Shown here one piece after another: positions 22,965 to 34,080 of a stretch of 64,000 bases of DNA. The stretch spans positions 7,241,504-7,305,503 of the forward strand of contig NC_088298.1 of assembly GCF_032854445.1 (NCBI RefSeq), written 5' to 3'. A program made the position numbers and the translations under genes. Under the pieces are notes generated by a model. The model ran no database searches and was not told the origin of the DNA. It saw nothing but the letters and a program-made list of their open reading frames with translations. The stretch comes from Liolophura sinensis. Lineage: Eukaryota; Mollusca; Polyplacophora; Chitonida; Chitonidae. Within the stretch, counting starts at the first letter, position 1; every line of letters starts with the position of its first letter.

Positions 22965-25900
22965 GGGGAGAGCGGGGAGAAATGGGACACTTTTTGGTCT
23001 TGGGCCTTCTTTGTATATTCCAGAACAAGTCCTTCGTGATTTCCCTTGTCTCACGCAGTCAGCATGGAGTATGGGACCAACTTCACATGGAAGGCCTTTG
23101 TCTGTAATCATGTACCTAAGGATACTGTTTTACTCGTCGATCATAAACACGCGGTCGAATGGGGAGAACTGGGACACATACAAGGAGGCATGGGACACTA
23201 TCCGGGGAGAAGTGGGACATTATCGGGTGAAATGGGACACTTCCTAAACTAAGTGAATTTCCACTCTAATGATAAAAAACACGCTAGTCATAATCGCAAA
23301 GTCCCTTTATTTAGCAAAAACAGTATTAATCATCAAACTGAATGCGATATTTTCAATCAGTATCATATATGATATTGACGCCACTATGATGCAAACAACA
23401 TCAAGTACCAAACCGAACGCAATATTTTGCAAACAACATCATATACTAAAGTGTACGAAATTTTTGGCCAACAAAGTGGATTATCAAACTGGAAGCAACA
23501 TTTTGCAAACAATACCAGTTATCTACCTGAAAACAACATTTTACACACAATATGTGTTATTAACTGAAGGCAATATCTGGCAACAAATACTAGTCATCAA
23601 ACTGAAAGCAATATTTTGCAAATCTTATCAGTCTTCAAACTGAAATCAATATATTGAAAACAATATCAATTAACAAACTGAAAGAAACATTTTGCTCTCC
23701 ATATCAATTACAAAACTGCAGGCAATTGATTTGGGGACATAAGGATGGCGACAGCACTTTTAACTCCACTTTACCATAATAAACGAAGGAACGTAATTGG
23801 ATCATGTGTAATGAAACAAGCTTGGTTTCCAGTTATGTCAACTGTAACAGTATTTATTAGTCAAAATGTCAATGAATGAACAACCCTTTGCTACTCTAAC
23901 GGACATCCAACTTTCCAAAATTCACCGAAAACACAATCCCCCCTTTGGTTCGAGACGTTGTCCCTCGTGCCACTGGTGAGGGCAAGACAGCTTTGATATC
24001 ATCAAGGTCAACAGGATGGCGGTCAGAAACAGCAGGGTAGACAAACTTGTTCAAAACCTTTTGGCTTTTTCTCAGAAAGTCAACCTGGATATCAGTTTCG
24101 TCTCCTATGGTAAGAATCTTTGCGACATAGTAGGCCAGGTTCGTGCTTTTCTCTGCAACAAATTCCACAAGAACATATGATTCAGATGAGATGTCCTTGA
24201 AGTTCACAGGTCCCAAATGAATTTCATTTTCGTCATCATCTTCGCTGTGGATTGGACTATCCTCATCAGTGTCAAGTAACACTGGTTCTTCATTCTCAGA
24301 AGAACTGGATTCGTGTTCTTCCGGTTTCTGAGCTTTCTTCTTGATCAGCTGCTTCCTCGATTTTCTCGCCTTTTTTGCTCTCGATTTTCTAACTCCTGTC
24401 GAATTTTTTTCATTTCCGGAGTTGAGGTTGCAACCATAGTTTTTCCCCTTTTCCTTCCCCTGTTGGATTCTTTTCTTTCTGGAGCCTGAAAGACAAAAAA
24501 TGTCATTCGTCAGTAAATGGCTGCTAAAAACCGCGCTTCACAAAATCCAGAGTAAAACTCTACCCTTACAAAGAGTTATTTTAAAGTCGCATTAAAACTG
24601 AAATGCATGTCATGAAAGCCAAGGCACATGCTACGTGCATTTATATGTGAGTCGAGGCATCCACCTGAATTAAGCTAAGCGCACAGACTTGTTATTAGAT
24701 ATTTGGTCTAATTCAGAAATTTTAGACTCGGCTATACCTTTGGGAAGCCTCTTATCTTCTCTGGTGTGAGAAAGTTCACCACCTTCATCATGAGGAACTT
24801 CAGATGGCCCTGCAGCTTCCATGTCCTCGAGACTTGGCGCAATCTGGGCGTTCTGCTGGCCTGGCGCATTCTGGGCGTCCTGCTGGCTTGGCGCATTCTG
24901 GGCGTCCTGCTGGCCGGGCGCGTTGTTGACGTCCTTTTGACTGGGTGCATTGGATTGAGGACGATCGATCACCGATGATGGTAGGAATTCTTCATCCCCG
25001 AAGACGTTTCTGTTGAATGGCCAGATCCCTGTTACTTTAAACCCACTAATAATGTTGCTTGGAGTTGCAGCTTTCAACCAGGCAGCATCTATCAGTTGTC
25101 CCATCTGGTAAATGGTAATGGTTTTACCGGGGTTCCTCATCATGTAACTGTTTGCCTCGTCATTGAAAAATGCCTTCAGCGGTCCATAGACTGTGCGGTC
25201 TAATGGCTGAGTCTTATGGCTTGTGTGCGGTGGAAGAGTAATTATGTGCACACCATTCTCTTTGGCCATTTCAAGTGCAGCCATTGACAAATGGCTTTCG
25301 TGGTTGTCCATAGTAATTATAATTGGGTTCTGCTTGGATGAATTTGTCGTATTCACAACATGCCTCATGACACTCACAAACAAATCACTATTCATCCAAC
25401 CAGATTCAGCAGCCAGCCCTATGGTTCCCTCTGGAGCACCAGTCAAGAAAATATCTCTATAATTTTTCCTCGGGAAAACCATGACAGGAGGTAAGGCTAC
25501 TCCGGAGGCAGAAACAATCCCACACACAGTGATAAGTTCACCCCTTTCACGTGATGTTATCTGGCCCACTTGCTTCACACCTTTTTCACTTATGACCTTT
25601 GGCACTTTTTGGACTGTGGTCAACCCAGACTCATCCAAATTGAATATCCTAGCTCCGGTTACCTTTGTTTTCAGAATCTGAGATTCCAGTAAGTCAAAGA
25701 ACTCTCCAACAGTATGCCTGTTAAATGCTGTCGATCTAGCAAGAGATGTGGCTTCAGGACTTCGCAAAGACAATGTTGGATTTCGTTTGAGAAAACCAGT
25801 CAACCACTCCTTACCAGCCAGTTTGTTTTCTTCCCAGGTCGATGGCATACCCAGGGAGTTTCGCGAGGCCATTTCAAATGCGAGATGTCTTGTTTGCTTT

Positions 25901-26702
25901 GTAGTGAGTCCATGAAACATTTTGGATGCAGTTTTTAGGTAATCAACAAGCAAACGTTCCTGCTGATTCGTGAATATCTGACTATGGAAGTAGTTTGGAG
26001 ACATGGAGCACTGCTTATTCTGCCGGTAGTTAGAAACATATCGTTGAAGTGTACTCTTGGATATGCCCCTGTCTTTGGCTACTTTTCGCAAACCCACGCC
26101 GTGTTCAACCACACGCCTCACAGCATCCAGCATTGCTTCTGGTGGCACAAGGCCTTTGTCTGTTTTTCTTTTATGGGTCCTAGTCATATTGTTGCAGCTA
26201 CATATTCCTGAAAATAAAAAAAAGCATCCTGAATTTCTTGTGTTGATATATTATCATGATCTTTTGTTAGCAAACAGGTGCCGTGGAGAAGTGGGACACC
26301 GATGGGGAGAACTGGGACAGGCTGTCCCACATCTCCCCGGGGTTAGCGAACACAGAATATGGCTGCCCGATACACTATCTCTGATGTAAACAATGTGAAA
26401 CATCTACCTCAACAAACAAACATATATGGGCTTACAAACCATGCGTTTTCAAAACTTTAGCTGTTGTACTTTGAAAGCAAGAGGACATATCACCATGGCC
26501 GGAAAAGAAGTTTTTTTAGGACAAAATTCAAATTATGTTGCTATACTCACAGATTTGATAGCAGAACGTTGTTGTCAAAACACACAGGGCAGGAAGACAA
26601 GGGTCGCAGAAAATGATTTTTTTTATTCTCATTGGCTGAAAAATAAAAGAATACCAAGACCTGTCCCATTTCTCCCCTGTCCCAAGTCTCCCCGCTCTCC
26701 CC
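22965..26702 (-). mobile_element. pogo/Tigger-like element 3, complete, inserted in a gypsy integrase
   Basis: The ends are GGGGAGAGCGGGGAGAAATG on the left and, read inward on the minus strand, GGGGAGAGCGGGGAGACTTG on the right. TA flanks both sides (22963-22964 and 26703-26704). Removing the element and one TA joins the gypsy integrase ...TTG and IAPAEL..., so the TA is a clean target duplication. The words GGGAGAANTGGGACA recur at 23155-23240 and 26285-26335. Length is 3,738 bp. Confidence 0.92.
23896..26187 (-). CDS. pogo-like transposase 3, two exons, open reading frame complete
   Basis: Exon 1 is 26187-24738 and exon 2 is 24485-23896. The 252-bp intron has GTATAG...TTTCAG borders. The spliced frame is open for 679 residues. 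MTRTHKRKTD begins a psq helix-turn-helix. A CENP-B-like part (WLTGFLKRNPTLSLRSPEATS), FNLDESGLTTVQ and IITMDNHESHLS (two catalytic Asp) and LPPHTSHKTQPLDR follow. Then come tandem QQDAQNAPS repeats near 24860-24940, a basic patch, an acidic Ser stretch and the shared C-terminal domain (SYVLVEFVAEKSTNLAYYVAK). Just after the splice the true frame reads GSRKKRIQQGKEKG. The neighbouring frame reads APERKESNRGRKRGK, which matches pogo 1 (APERKGQTGRKRGK). The frame returns at an A7 run (24411-24417). It may be active. Confidence 0.8.
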
Positions 26703-28375
26703 TACCAGTCGTAGTGTGAGGAGTATTTCTGTAACATGACAGAACATGGGCTATTCTACTTTGAATACTCTCAGACTTTTCACACTTTTTGAACATTCTC
26801 TTAAAGCTCTGAACATTTTTCTCAGCTAACCCATTACTTGCAGGATGGTAAGGGGGACACAAAGTATGATCAATATCATTACATTTCCAAAAATCAGAAA
26901 ACAAATCAGCAATGAACTGGGGTCCATTGTCTGAAACAATTTGTTGCGGTAAACCATACCTTGCGAACAAAGACCGAAGAACAGTAATAGTAGCACTTGC
27001 TGTGGTACTTGACATTGGAAAACATTCTAACCACTTAGAATAACTGTCGACTACAATAAAAAATTGCTGACCATCGATTTCAGCAAAATCAACATGAATT
27101 CTCTGCCATGGCTCTGTAGCCCAAGGCCACAATAACAAAGGTACAGACTTAGGCACTTTTTGTGATTCTACACAACTCGGACATGTTCTGACTAAGTCTT
27201 CTATATCTTGATCTAATCCAGGCCACCAGACGAAAGATCTAGCCAAAGCTTTCATCCTACACATGCCGGGATGACCATCATGTAATTCATTTAACAACAT
27301 TTCTTGAAGTTTAGTTGGTACAACTACTCTCCTACCCCATAATATACAACCATCATCAATTGACAATTCATCTCGTTTTGACCAATAGGGTTGCAAAGTC
27401 ATATCAGTACAATAATTTGGCCAACCTGAAGATGTAAAATCTAACACTTTACATAATGTAGCATCTTTACATGAAAAATCAGCTATCTGTTTAGCTGTCA
27501 CAGGTAGATCGCTTAATACTGTACTACAAATATACATTTCATCAGGATCTGCAGTGTGAGAATCATCCACTGGTAATCTACTTAACATATCTGCATTTGC
27601 GTTATTTTCTGAAGATCTGTAGACAATATCATACGAATATCCACTAAGCAACAATGCCCAGCACTGCATCCTAGCTGCTGCTAATGCAGGAATACCAGAT
27701 TTGGAACCAAAAATTCTTGTTAGGGGTTGATGATCAGTTACAAGAGTAAATTTCCTACCAAACAAGTACAAATGAAATTTCTTAATTCCGTACACAATTG
27801 CCAATGCTTCTTTCTCTATTTGTGCATAGTTCTTCTCTGCACAACTTAATGTACGTGATGCATAAGCTACAGGTCTTTCTGAACCATCATTCAACTTATG
27901 GCTTAACACAGCTCCTAATCCATAAGGACTTGCATCTACACTTAATACTAAACGCATCTTAGGATTATAGTGCATAAGCACGCTATCACCTGTTAAAACA
28001 GTCTTAGCATATTGAAAAGAAGTTTCACACTATTTAGTCCATTTCCACATTACTGACTTGTTAAGTAACGAATACAAAGCATGTAAATTTGATGACAGAT
28101 TTGGTACAAATTTACCATAGTAATTCAACATTCCAAGAAATGACTTAAGTTCTGACACATTCTGTGGTCTAGGTGCATTTCTAATTGCATCTGTCTTGCT
28201 TTGCAATGGTTTTATACCCTCAGCACACAGCTTATGACCCAAAAATGTCACACTTTCTTTGAAAAATTCACATTTTTCTCCATTTAACTTGACATTGTGT
28301 TTCCTCAATCTAGAAAATACTTTCTCTAACACAACAAAATGCTCTTTCTCAGTTTCAGTTGCTACAAATGAAGAG
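26703..28375 (-). pseudogene. RT/RNase H/integrase region of the second gypsy fossil
   Basis: The reverse transcriptase palm end shows FLGHKLCAEGIKP and SFLGMLNYYGKFVPNL. RNase H shows LSVDASPYGLGAVLSH, EKEALAIVYGIKKFH and VTDHQPLTRIF. The integrase zinc finger is HDGHPGMCRMKALARS..CPSCVESQK. The integrase core has HVDFAEIDGQQFFIVVD, SDNGPQFIAD and HPASNGLAEKNVQ, then SCYRNTPHTTTG next to the pogo 3 end. It is part of a broken element. Confidence 0.85.
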
Positions 28376-28427
28376 TTTGGTTCCAAAACGCGATAAATCC
28401 ATTTCCAATGTTTGGTTAAAAAGCACA

Positions 28428-29017
28428 TTTTTTACCTAGAGTGATTGATGACTGTAATTGATCTATTATATTGGCTGAACCTTTAGTGACAAACTACTCA
28501 AAGACAATCAGCACAAATAATTAAATCCAGAACTAATTACTACTTTCGTTTGATGAAATTAATTATTTTATTTGCAAAACGCGACATATCCAAGTTTAAT
28601 CTTTTTTTCGCAAAATGCTATATATCCTGATTTAATTTGTTTAACTGAAAAACGTCACTAATCCAGTGGTGTAACTTCATGTATCTGGCAAAACAAAGTG
28701 ATTTACTTGATGAAACATTAACTGACTAGTTTTGCAATAATCACAGGTATCAAAAAGAAAACTGCTGCCAAATTCACAACTTCTGGCCGTAACACACAGG
28801 CAAGATCGCTAATAACAACAAAGCACAATTCATACCGAAATGGAACACACAATTTCAACTTTAAGAAAGGTTAGGATCTAACCTAGAATATCGCAATGAA
28901 AAGAAAAAGAGTTTAATTAAACGTTTTAACCGTCAACACACAATTTCGGAAAACTAACTCTTCAATAATTACTGTTTCACTGAGCACAGCGCGTGATTTT
29001 AACAGTCTAGGTTAGGC
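28428..29017. repeat. Non-coding stretch with a degenerate tandem repeat of about 37 bp
   Basis: At about 28573-28690 a unit of the form GCAAAACGCGACATATCCAA recurs (also GCAAAATGCTATATATCC and GAAAAACGTCACTAATCC), with a further similar copy at 28385. No gene is visible. It may be upstream or LTR-derived sequence of the gypsy fossil. Confidence 0.4.
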
Positions 29018-30375
29018 CTACTCCTCAGCATTGCTATTTTCAGAGTGTTCGACACTACCGGTAACTCTGTTTGTTAGAGCACTGTTGTAGAAATCGAATA
29101 CTTCTTCACTTGCTCCAATTTCAAGCAGTAAACTGTTCACGTCCCTAGCTTTTGCATCACTGACTGTGCTTTGGGTGTGCAACTGAGTGGGTTTAAAGTC
29201 TGCCCACCTTTTCCCCCGCTTAAGGATACTGTGATAACAGTATTCACCATTATAAACAGTTTTGAACCCAACTTTGTCATTCTCAATCTTTAACATGCGG
29301 GCCTCGCTAATTTTAAACGTTTTCTGTGATTTTGTAAATGCCTGTGTGGCAGACTTGTAGTCAAATGCCTGCCAATCTTTACCATACACAAAGACATTTC
29401 CATAGTTTCTAAGGATCCCATAGTAGTCCTGAGGCATAAGGAGTGTGTGGTGTTTCCGTATATTTTGTTCTATCCGACCAAACACGCGATCAGCTGGGAG
29501 GAAAGAATGACCTCTAATAGGAAAACTGTATTCAATGTTAACATTGGGAAAGGCATTCTTTTGCAGAGCAAATAGCATAGATAGAACGTTCATGTTTTTA
29601 TTCTGTCCAAAACAGGAATCACTGAATAAGCGCAGCTGATTAGCCTGTCGTAGACTACCATTCAAGGCCCAACGAAAACAGTGGTCAAGGGCGGATGAGA
29701 TCATGTTACTGTCCTTTTTGTTTTCATGCTCCATCCAAGTATAGAGATAAACATCATCTTTGATCTGGCGGCTTTCCTTCCCATGGTGTACTACTATCCC
29801 AAATAGATACATGTAAAGTTGACGTGAATAGTAAGCCTGACCGATAGGTGTTTTTGGTAGAACCAGGTTCTGCATCATATCAAAGCAAACTGTGACAGAT
29901 GTATCTATAACCTGTCCCAGTAAGTCATAAAATACACGTGCACGTCGCCTATGGAGAATAAATGAGGCAGTTTCAAACTGCTTTTCCTCATCAGTCATAT
30001 TCGGGTCTTTCATTTTCAGGCGGTACTTAACACATGTGGCACATGCATCACTGACAGGGCTCCCAAATCCAAGATTAAATTTGTAACGGAAAACGGAATA
30101 ATATAAAGAATAGCTGACATCTGCATGGTTTTGTTGTTGGAATAAAGCATGCATTTTTTTCACACTCAAATCGCTTGGCAAGTATTTTCTGCCAGGTGCC
30201 CCTCTACGCCCATAATGACTTGCGCGACATGTAAAGGTTTTCACATGCTCCTCGATATCCTGTTTTTTCTGCTCATAATCAGCTACCCTGCGTCTACCGC
30301 CTCTGTTTTCCGGTCGGCTTGTAGCGTGTTCGGCATAATACCGTGCAATTCTGGTTACACGATCTTTACTGACGC
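29018..30375 (-). CDS. DUF7869-like gene 2, last exon
   Basis: One long exon of about 450 codons begins after a splice acceptor (CTTCCTTTTTCAG at 30376) with GVSKDRVTRIARYYAEH, matching the ISQDRLTGLLKHYKENG segment of gene 1. Other features are ACATCVKYRLKM, VCFDMMQNLVLPKTP, RLFSDSCFGQNKNMN and RGHSFLPADRVFG. The conserved D-x-C-x-GQ-x-N and GH-x5-D..FG motifs are shared with gene 1 although overall identity is low. Upstream exons are not found: the TIR element starts about 97 bases beyond the acceptor. The function is unknown; transposase ancestry is my inference. No stop or frameshift is seen in this exon. Confidence 0.6.
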
Positions 30376-30471
30376 CTGAAAAAGGAAGAACATAATCGGT
30401 CTTATTACTGCCATGTACCCTTTTGACCCACAAAATTTGGAGTAAATTTCAGAAAGCACAAAATGGAGCAA

Positions 30472-30857
30472 AGTAGTATAGAATGTGGCTTTGGTTCATT
30501 TTTGAGGAGGCGGTTTTGAGGAGGTGTTTTTTTTTTGTGGCGATGTGGTGGTGACGTCACACCTCAGTTGTGGGTTTTTCCCACGCCGCGGGGCGTATGT
30601 GTATAGACTAGTGTGATATAGTGTACAGTATAACAGTATAAGGAAAAAAGAGAGAAAAAAAGAGGCAAAACGTCGGCTTGTAAAGTCGAGTGGGACAGCT
30701 CGAAAAGAGCTCCCTGGCGCCAAAACGGACCAATGGGTGAGCCGGATTTGCCCCAAAACTGCCCAATGGGAGGCCCGCAAAACGGACCAATCAGCGTGCG
30801 AGAAGAGGTTACGTAAAAAAAAACGAACCAATCAGCGTGTGGTGAATTTCCGCGTGG
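30472..30857 (+). repeat. Left terminal inverted repeat
   Basis: It is the reverse complement of 40238-40623. It holds TGACGTCA (30552-30559), four CCAAT boxes (30730, 30763, 30787, 30828) and a conserved ATACTGTTATACTGTA-type block on its complement. Confidence 0.92.
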
Positions 30858-30870
30858 ATAGGATAAAAGC
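30728..30870 (+). promoter_or_regulatory. Inward-facing promoter-like array of the left TIR
   Basis: Four CCAAT boxes on the + strand are followed by ATAAAAG at 30863-30869. CCAAT followed by a TATA-like box is the ordinary layout of a RNA polymerase II promoter. It would read into the LINE at 31352. The right TIR carries the mirror arrangement toward the zinc-finger gene. Promoter activity is inferred. Confidence 0.5.
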
Positions 30871-30889
30871 CGGTGAAGACAAAAAAAAA

Positions 30890-33800
30890 AAAACAGCAAA
30901 ACAGCTCAGTGTTTTCTGTGCAGAGGGGAGGACCTTCGAAACTTGAATTGGAACTTGAACTTGACGTGGCAGATCCGAAACGCACTGAGCTTTACGTGGA
31001 TAGTATACTATATAGTATAGTATTGATAAGCCGTGTTTTCTGTGCAGAGTAGAGGGATCACAACGAGAAGAATAGTTGAAGCTTCACGAGCACTTCCAAG
31101 TGGAATTTAACTAAGCACAAATCGCTGAAGCAGACTGAGCTAAGCTTCCTACCAGGCAATCAAGAAAGACAGGCAACAGAAGAAGAAAGGAAAACAAGAA
31201 ACGTAAACCAGAAACGTAAACCCTTACACTCCTATAAGAAGAAAGAAAGAAGCAAAACAGCTAAGTATAATCGTTTCATTACTCCTTTCCTTTTTCAGTT
31301 TAAGAAGTCTTAACCCAGCAAACTTTCGACAATCCCTCGACCCCATCTAACATGGCTAAACGCAAGGCGACTGATATCCCTGAATTGAACAGGTCACCGA
31401 AGCGTTTCGCCCAAAGCCCTCCCACAAACATTGTTAGCTTTATAGCAATTGTTCACAGTTTAGTGAATATGAGGGCTAGCCAATTCCCTAAACAGAAATT
31501 AGCCCAAGACCTGAAAAAGAAAGCTGGGGATGTCCACAGCGTTACTGAACTACCTGGCGGTGACCTTAAAATCCGTTGCAGATCCGAAACGCAATTCCAG
31601 AAACTTTTACATGTTGACCTTCTAGCAGACAAACCAGTAAATATTAAACCTTATACACCTCGAAGAACACAATGTAAAGGTGTAATATATGGCATTGACC
31701 TAAATACCAAAATGGAAGAATTGATAAATAAGCTCAAAGATCAAAATGTTCTGCATGCAAAACGTCTTAGTAAGGGAAACACACTAACAACAAGCGTAAT
31801 GATTGTCTTTAAAGGATTAAAATTACCAGAAACAGTCCAGCTGTCCCTGCACAACATTATTGTGAAACCTTTCTATGAAGCGCCTAGACGTTGCTACCAG
31901 TGCCAAAAATTTGGTCACACAAAGAAAGTTTGTAAATCCGACATAGTTTGCCCCAAATGTTCAGGAAAACATGAATATCAAAATTGTACAGAAACAAAGA
32001 CCACCTGTGCAAACTGTAAACAAAACCACTCAGCAGGATATAAAGGGTGCAGCGCATACAAAAGAGCCAAAACAATCGAGTGCACAGGAAACCGGAACCG
32101 AACAAACCGACCAAATTATCATGAGTAAACTGGAATTTCTGGGTTTTATAAATATAGTGATCAACTCCGTTCACAATCAACGGACAACAAACAGAACCAA
32201 AACTGACATAATATCCAATATTGCACATGACTTTGTAAATTGGAAATTCACCCCAAAAGAAATAATTGAATGGGGAATGAACCCAAAATTTACCCAGAAG
32301 GCATCTACTCCAACCAAAATATCAGAACGACTAAACACGTCAATATAATTACAGCCCCAACAATGATTAACCGTATGGCTCCAAATTTCGATCAATAAAT
32401 TCAATCAAAATCACATCAAAATCCTACAATGGAATGCCCGCGGCATTCAAACAAACGGAGACAACCTTAAAGTACTTACCTCTGAAACTAACCCCGAGGT
32501 TATTTGTATTCAGGAAACCTTCCTCAAACCAGGAAACAACCCCAACAACAAATTCAATATCCCCGGCTATAAAGCATACCGATGTGATAGGTTGCAAGAC
32601 CGTTTGGGTGGAAATCTTATCCTTGTCAAGGAAAACATCATACACCTGTATATGGGCTCGAATAACGTAAACGACTTACTTGAATGGCAAGCTATTCAAA
32701 TTTACCACGAAAATAAACCAATGCACATTATAAACATATACTCTCCCGGAAGTATGAGGAAAATATCCAAAACAGAACTGGACAATATTATTTCCATGTT
32801 CAGCCCAAGTGCTATTATCTGCGGCGATTTCAATAGCCATAACCCTTTATGGGATGCAAAGTGTAAACACAGTGACGATCGTGACAACACAGTACAAGCA
32901 TGGTTAGAAGAACACAACCTAGTCTTCCTAAACGACGGTGAGGGAACAAGAATAGACTTCGTCACAGGCAACACTTCAGCAATAGATCTCACTATTACCA
33001 CACCCGATCTCGCACCTAAATCAAGCTGGAATGTTATACCAGATACACTCGGGAGTGACCATTTCGCTATCATGACAGAACTTGGTATGTCACCTCAATC
33101 TGAAGTAAATCTCAACAACCCCAAATTTCTGTTCCACAAAGCAAACTGGGAAAATTTTAAGAAAGATTGCCAAAATATATTCATTGATGATGACTGCCTC
33201 TCCGATATAGACCTATTCAACCAAAAACTTACTGATAATATACTCAGGATAGCAGCACAACACATCCCTATTTCCTCCCAGCATAAAAGGGCTGCAAATC
33301 CTGTTCTCTGGTGGAACAGTGAATGTGCTGCAAATATAAGAAACAAAAAAAGAGCACTGCGTAAATTCAAAAGAACCAGATTACATACAGACCACGAAAA
33401 ATACAAAAACCTAAAAATTGAAGCCGAAAAATCAGTCTCCCGTGCCAAAGCCAAATACTGGGAGAACTACTGTGGAACACTTGATACAAAAACAAATTCA
33501 AAGCAGGTATGGAACAAACTCAAACATATACAAGGCAAAACCATCAATCCAATCCCAACTTTGGATCACAAACACAAAATCAATGAGGAAAAAGCAGAAT
33601 GCCTCGCAAAAACCTGCGCAGAAAATAGCAGCGATCGAAACCTCAATCCAACGTTCAAAATAATCAAAGATAACACATTTCTACAACTAGAGCCCGACGA
33701 TCACGTTGAACATGACCTTAACAAAGATTTCTCCCTTCAGGAATATCACAAAGCCATTCACTATAAAAAAGAAACCTCACCAGGCGAAGACAAATTAGGC

Positions 33801-34080
33801 TACAAAATCCTGAAACACTTACCGCTAAAAACACAAAATATAATACTAAAACTCATAAATACAAGTTGGAGGAAAAAACAGCTGCCACAAAGTTGGAAAT
33901 CGTCCATTGTCATTCCCATCCAAAAGACTGGAAAAAACCCATCAGACAGTTCCTCCTACCGCCCAATATCACTCACGTCATGCCTATGTAAACTAATGGA
34001 AACTATGGTCAAAAACAGACTAGAATTTCATCTTGCTAAAAATAAAGTACTAAATGAAACACAAAGTGGATTTAGACATC
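30890..34080 (+). pseudogene. Jockey-like LINE, 5' half (ORF1, endonuclease, start of RT)
   Basis: ORF1 (31352-32128) is a Jockey-type Gag with three zinc knuckles near 31890-32050 (CYQCQKFGHTKKVC, CPKCSGKHEYQNC, CANCKQNHSAGYKGC). The continuation QETGTEQTDQIIMSKLEF is in another frame, so one frameshift lies near 32060. ORF2 has the apurinic endonuclease start ILQWNARGIQ near 32420, then VICIQETFLKPG, CGDFNSHNPLWD and GSDHFAI. The linker LWWNSECAANIRNKKRALR and the RT fingers IVIPIQKTGKNPSDSSSYRP to LNETQSGFR follow. No in-frame ATG precedes the endonuclease. Homology stops at about 34080 at the border with the polymerase gene, without 3' UTR or poly(A). The word GTGTTTTCTGTGCAGAG occurs twice in the 5' leader (30912 and 31034). 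Confidence 0.85.

Larger units (their letters stand above)
22030..28400 (-). mobile_element. Second Ty3/gypsy fossil (ordinary RT-RNase H-integrase order), split by pogo element 3
   Basis: Minus-strand parts run reverse transcriptase (C-terminal part), RNase H, integrase zinc finger, integrase core, and integrase C-terminal tail. The pogo 3 element lies between the core and the tail. A polypurine tract followed by an LTR-like sequence lies at the 3' side. No 5' LTR or Gag is visible. The element is broken, with a few breaks besides the pogo insertion. It is older than pogo 3. Confidence 0.85.
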
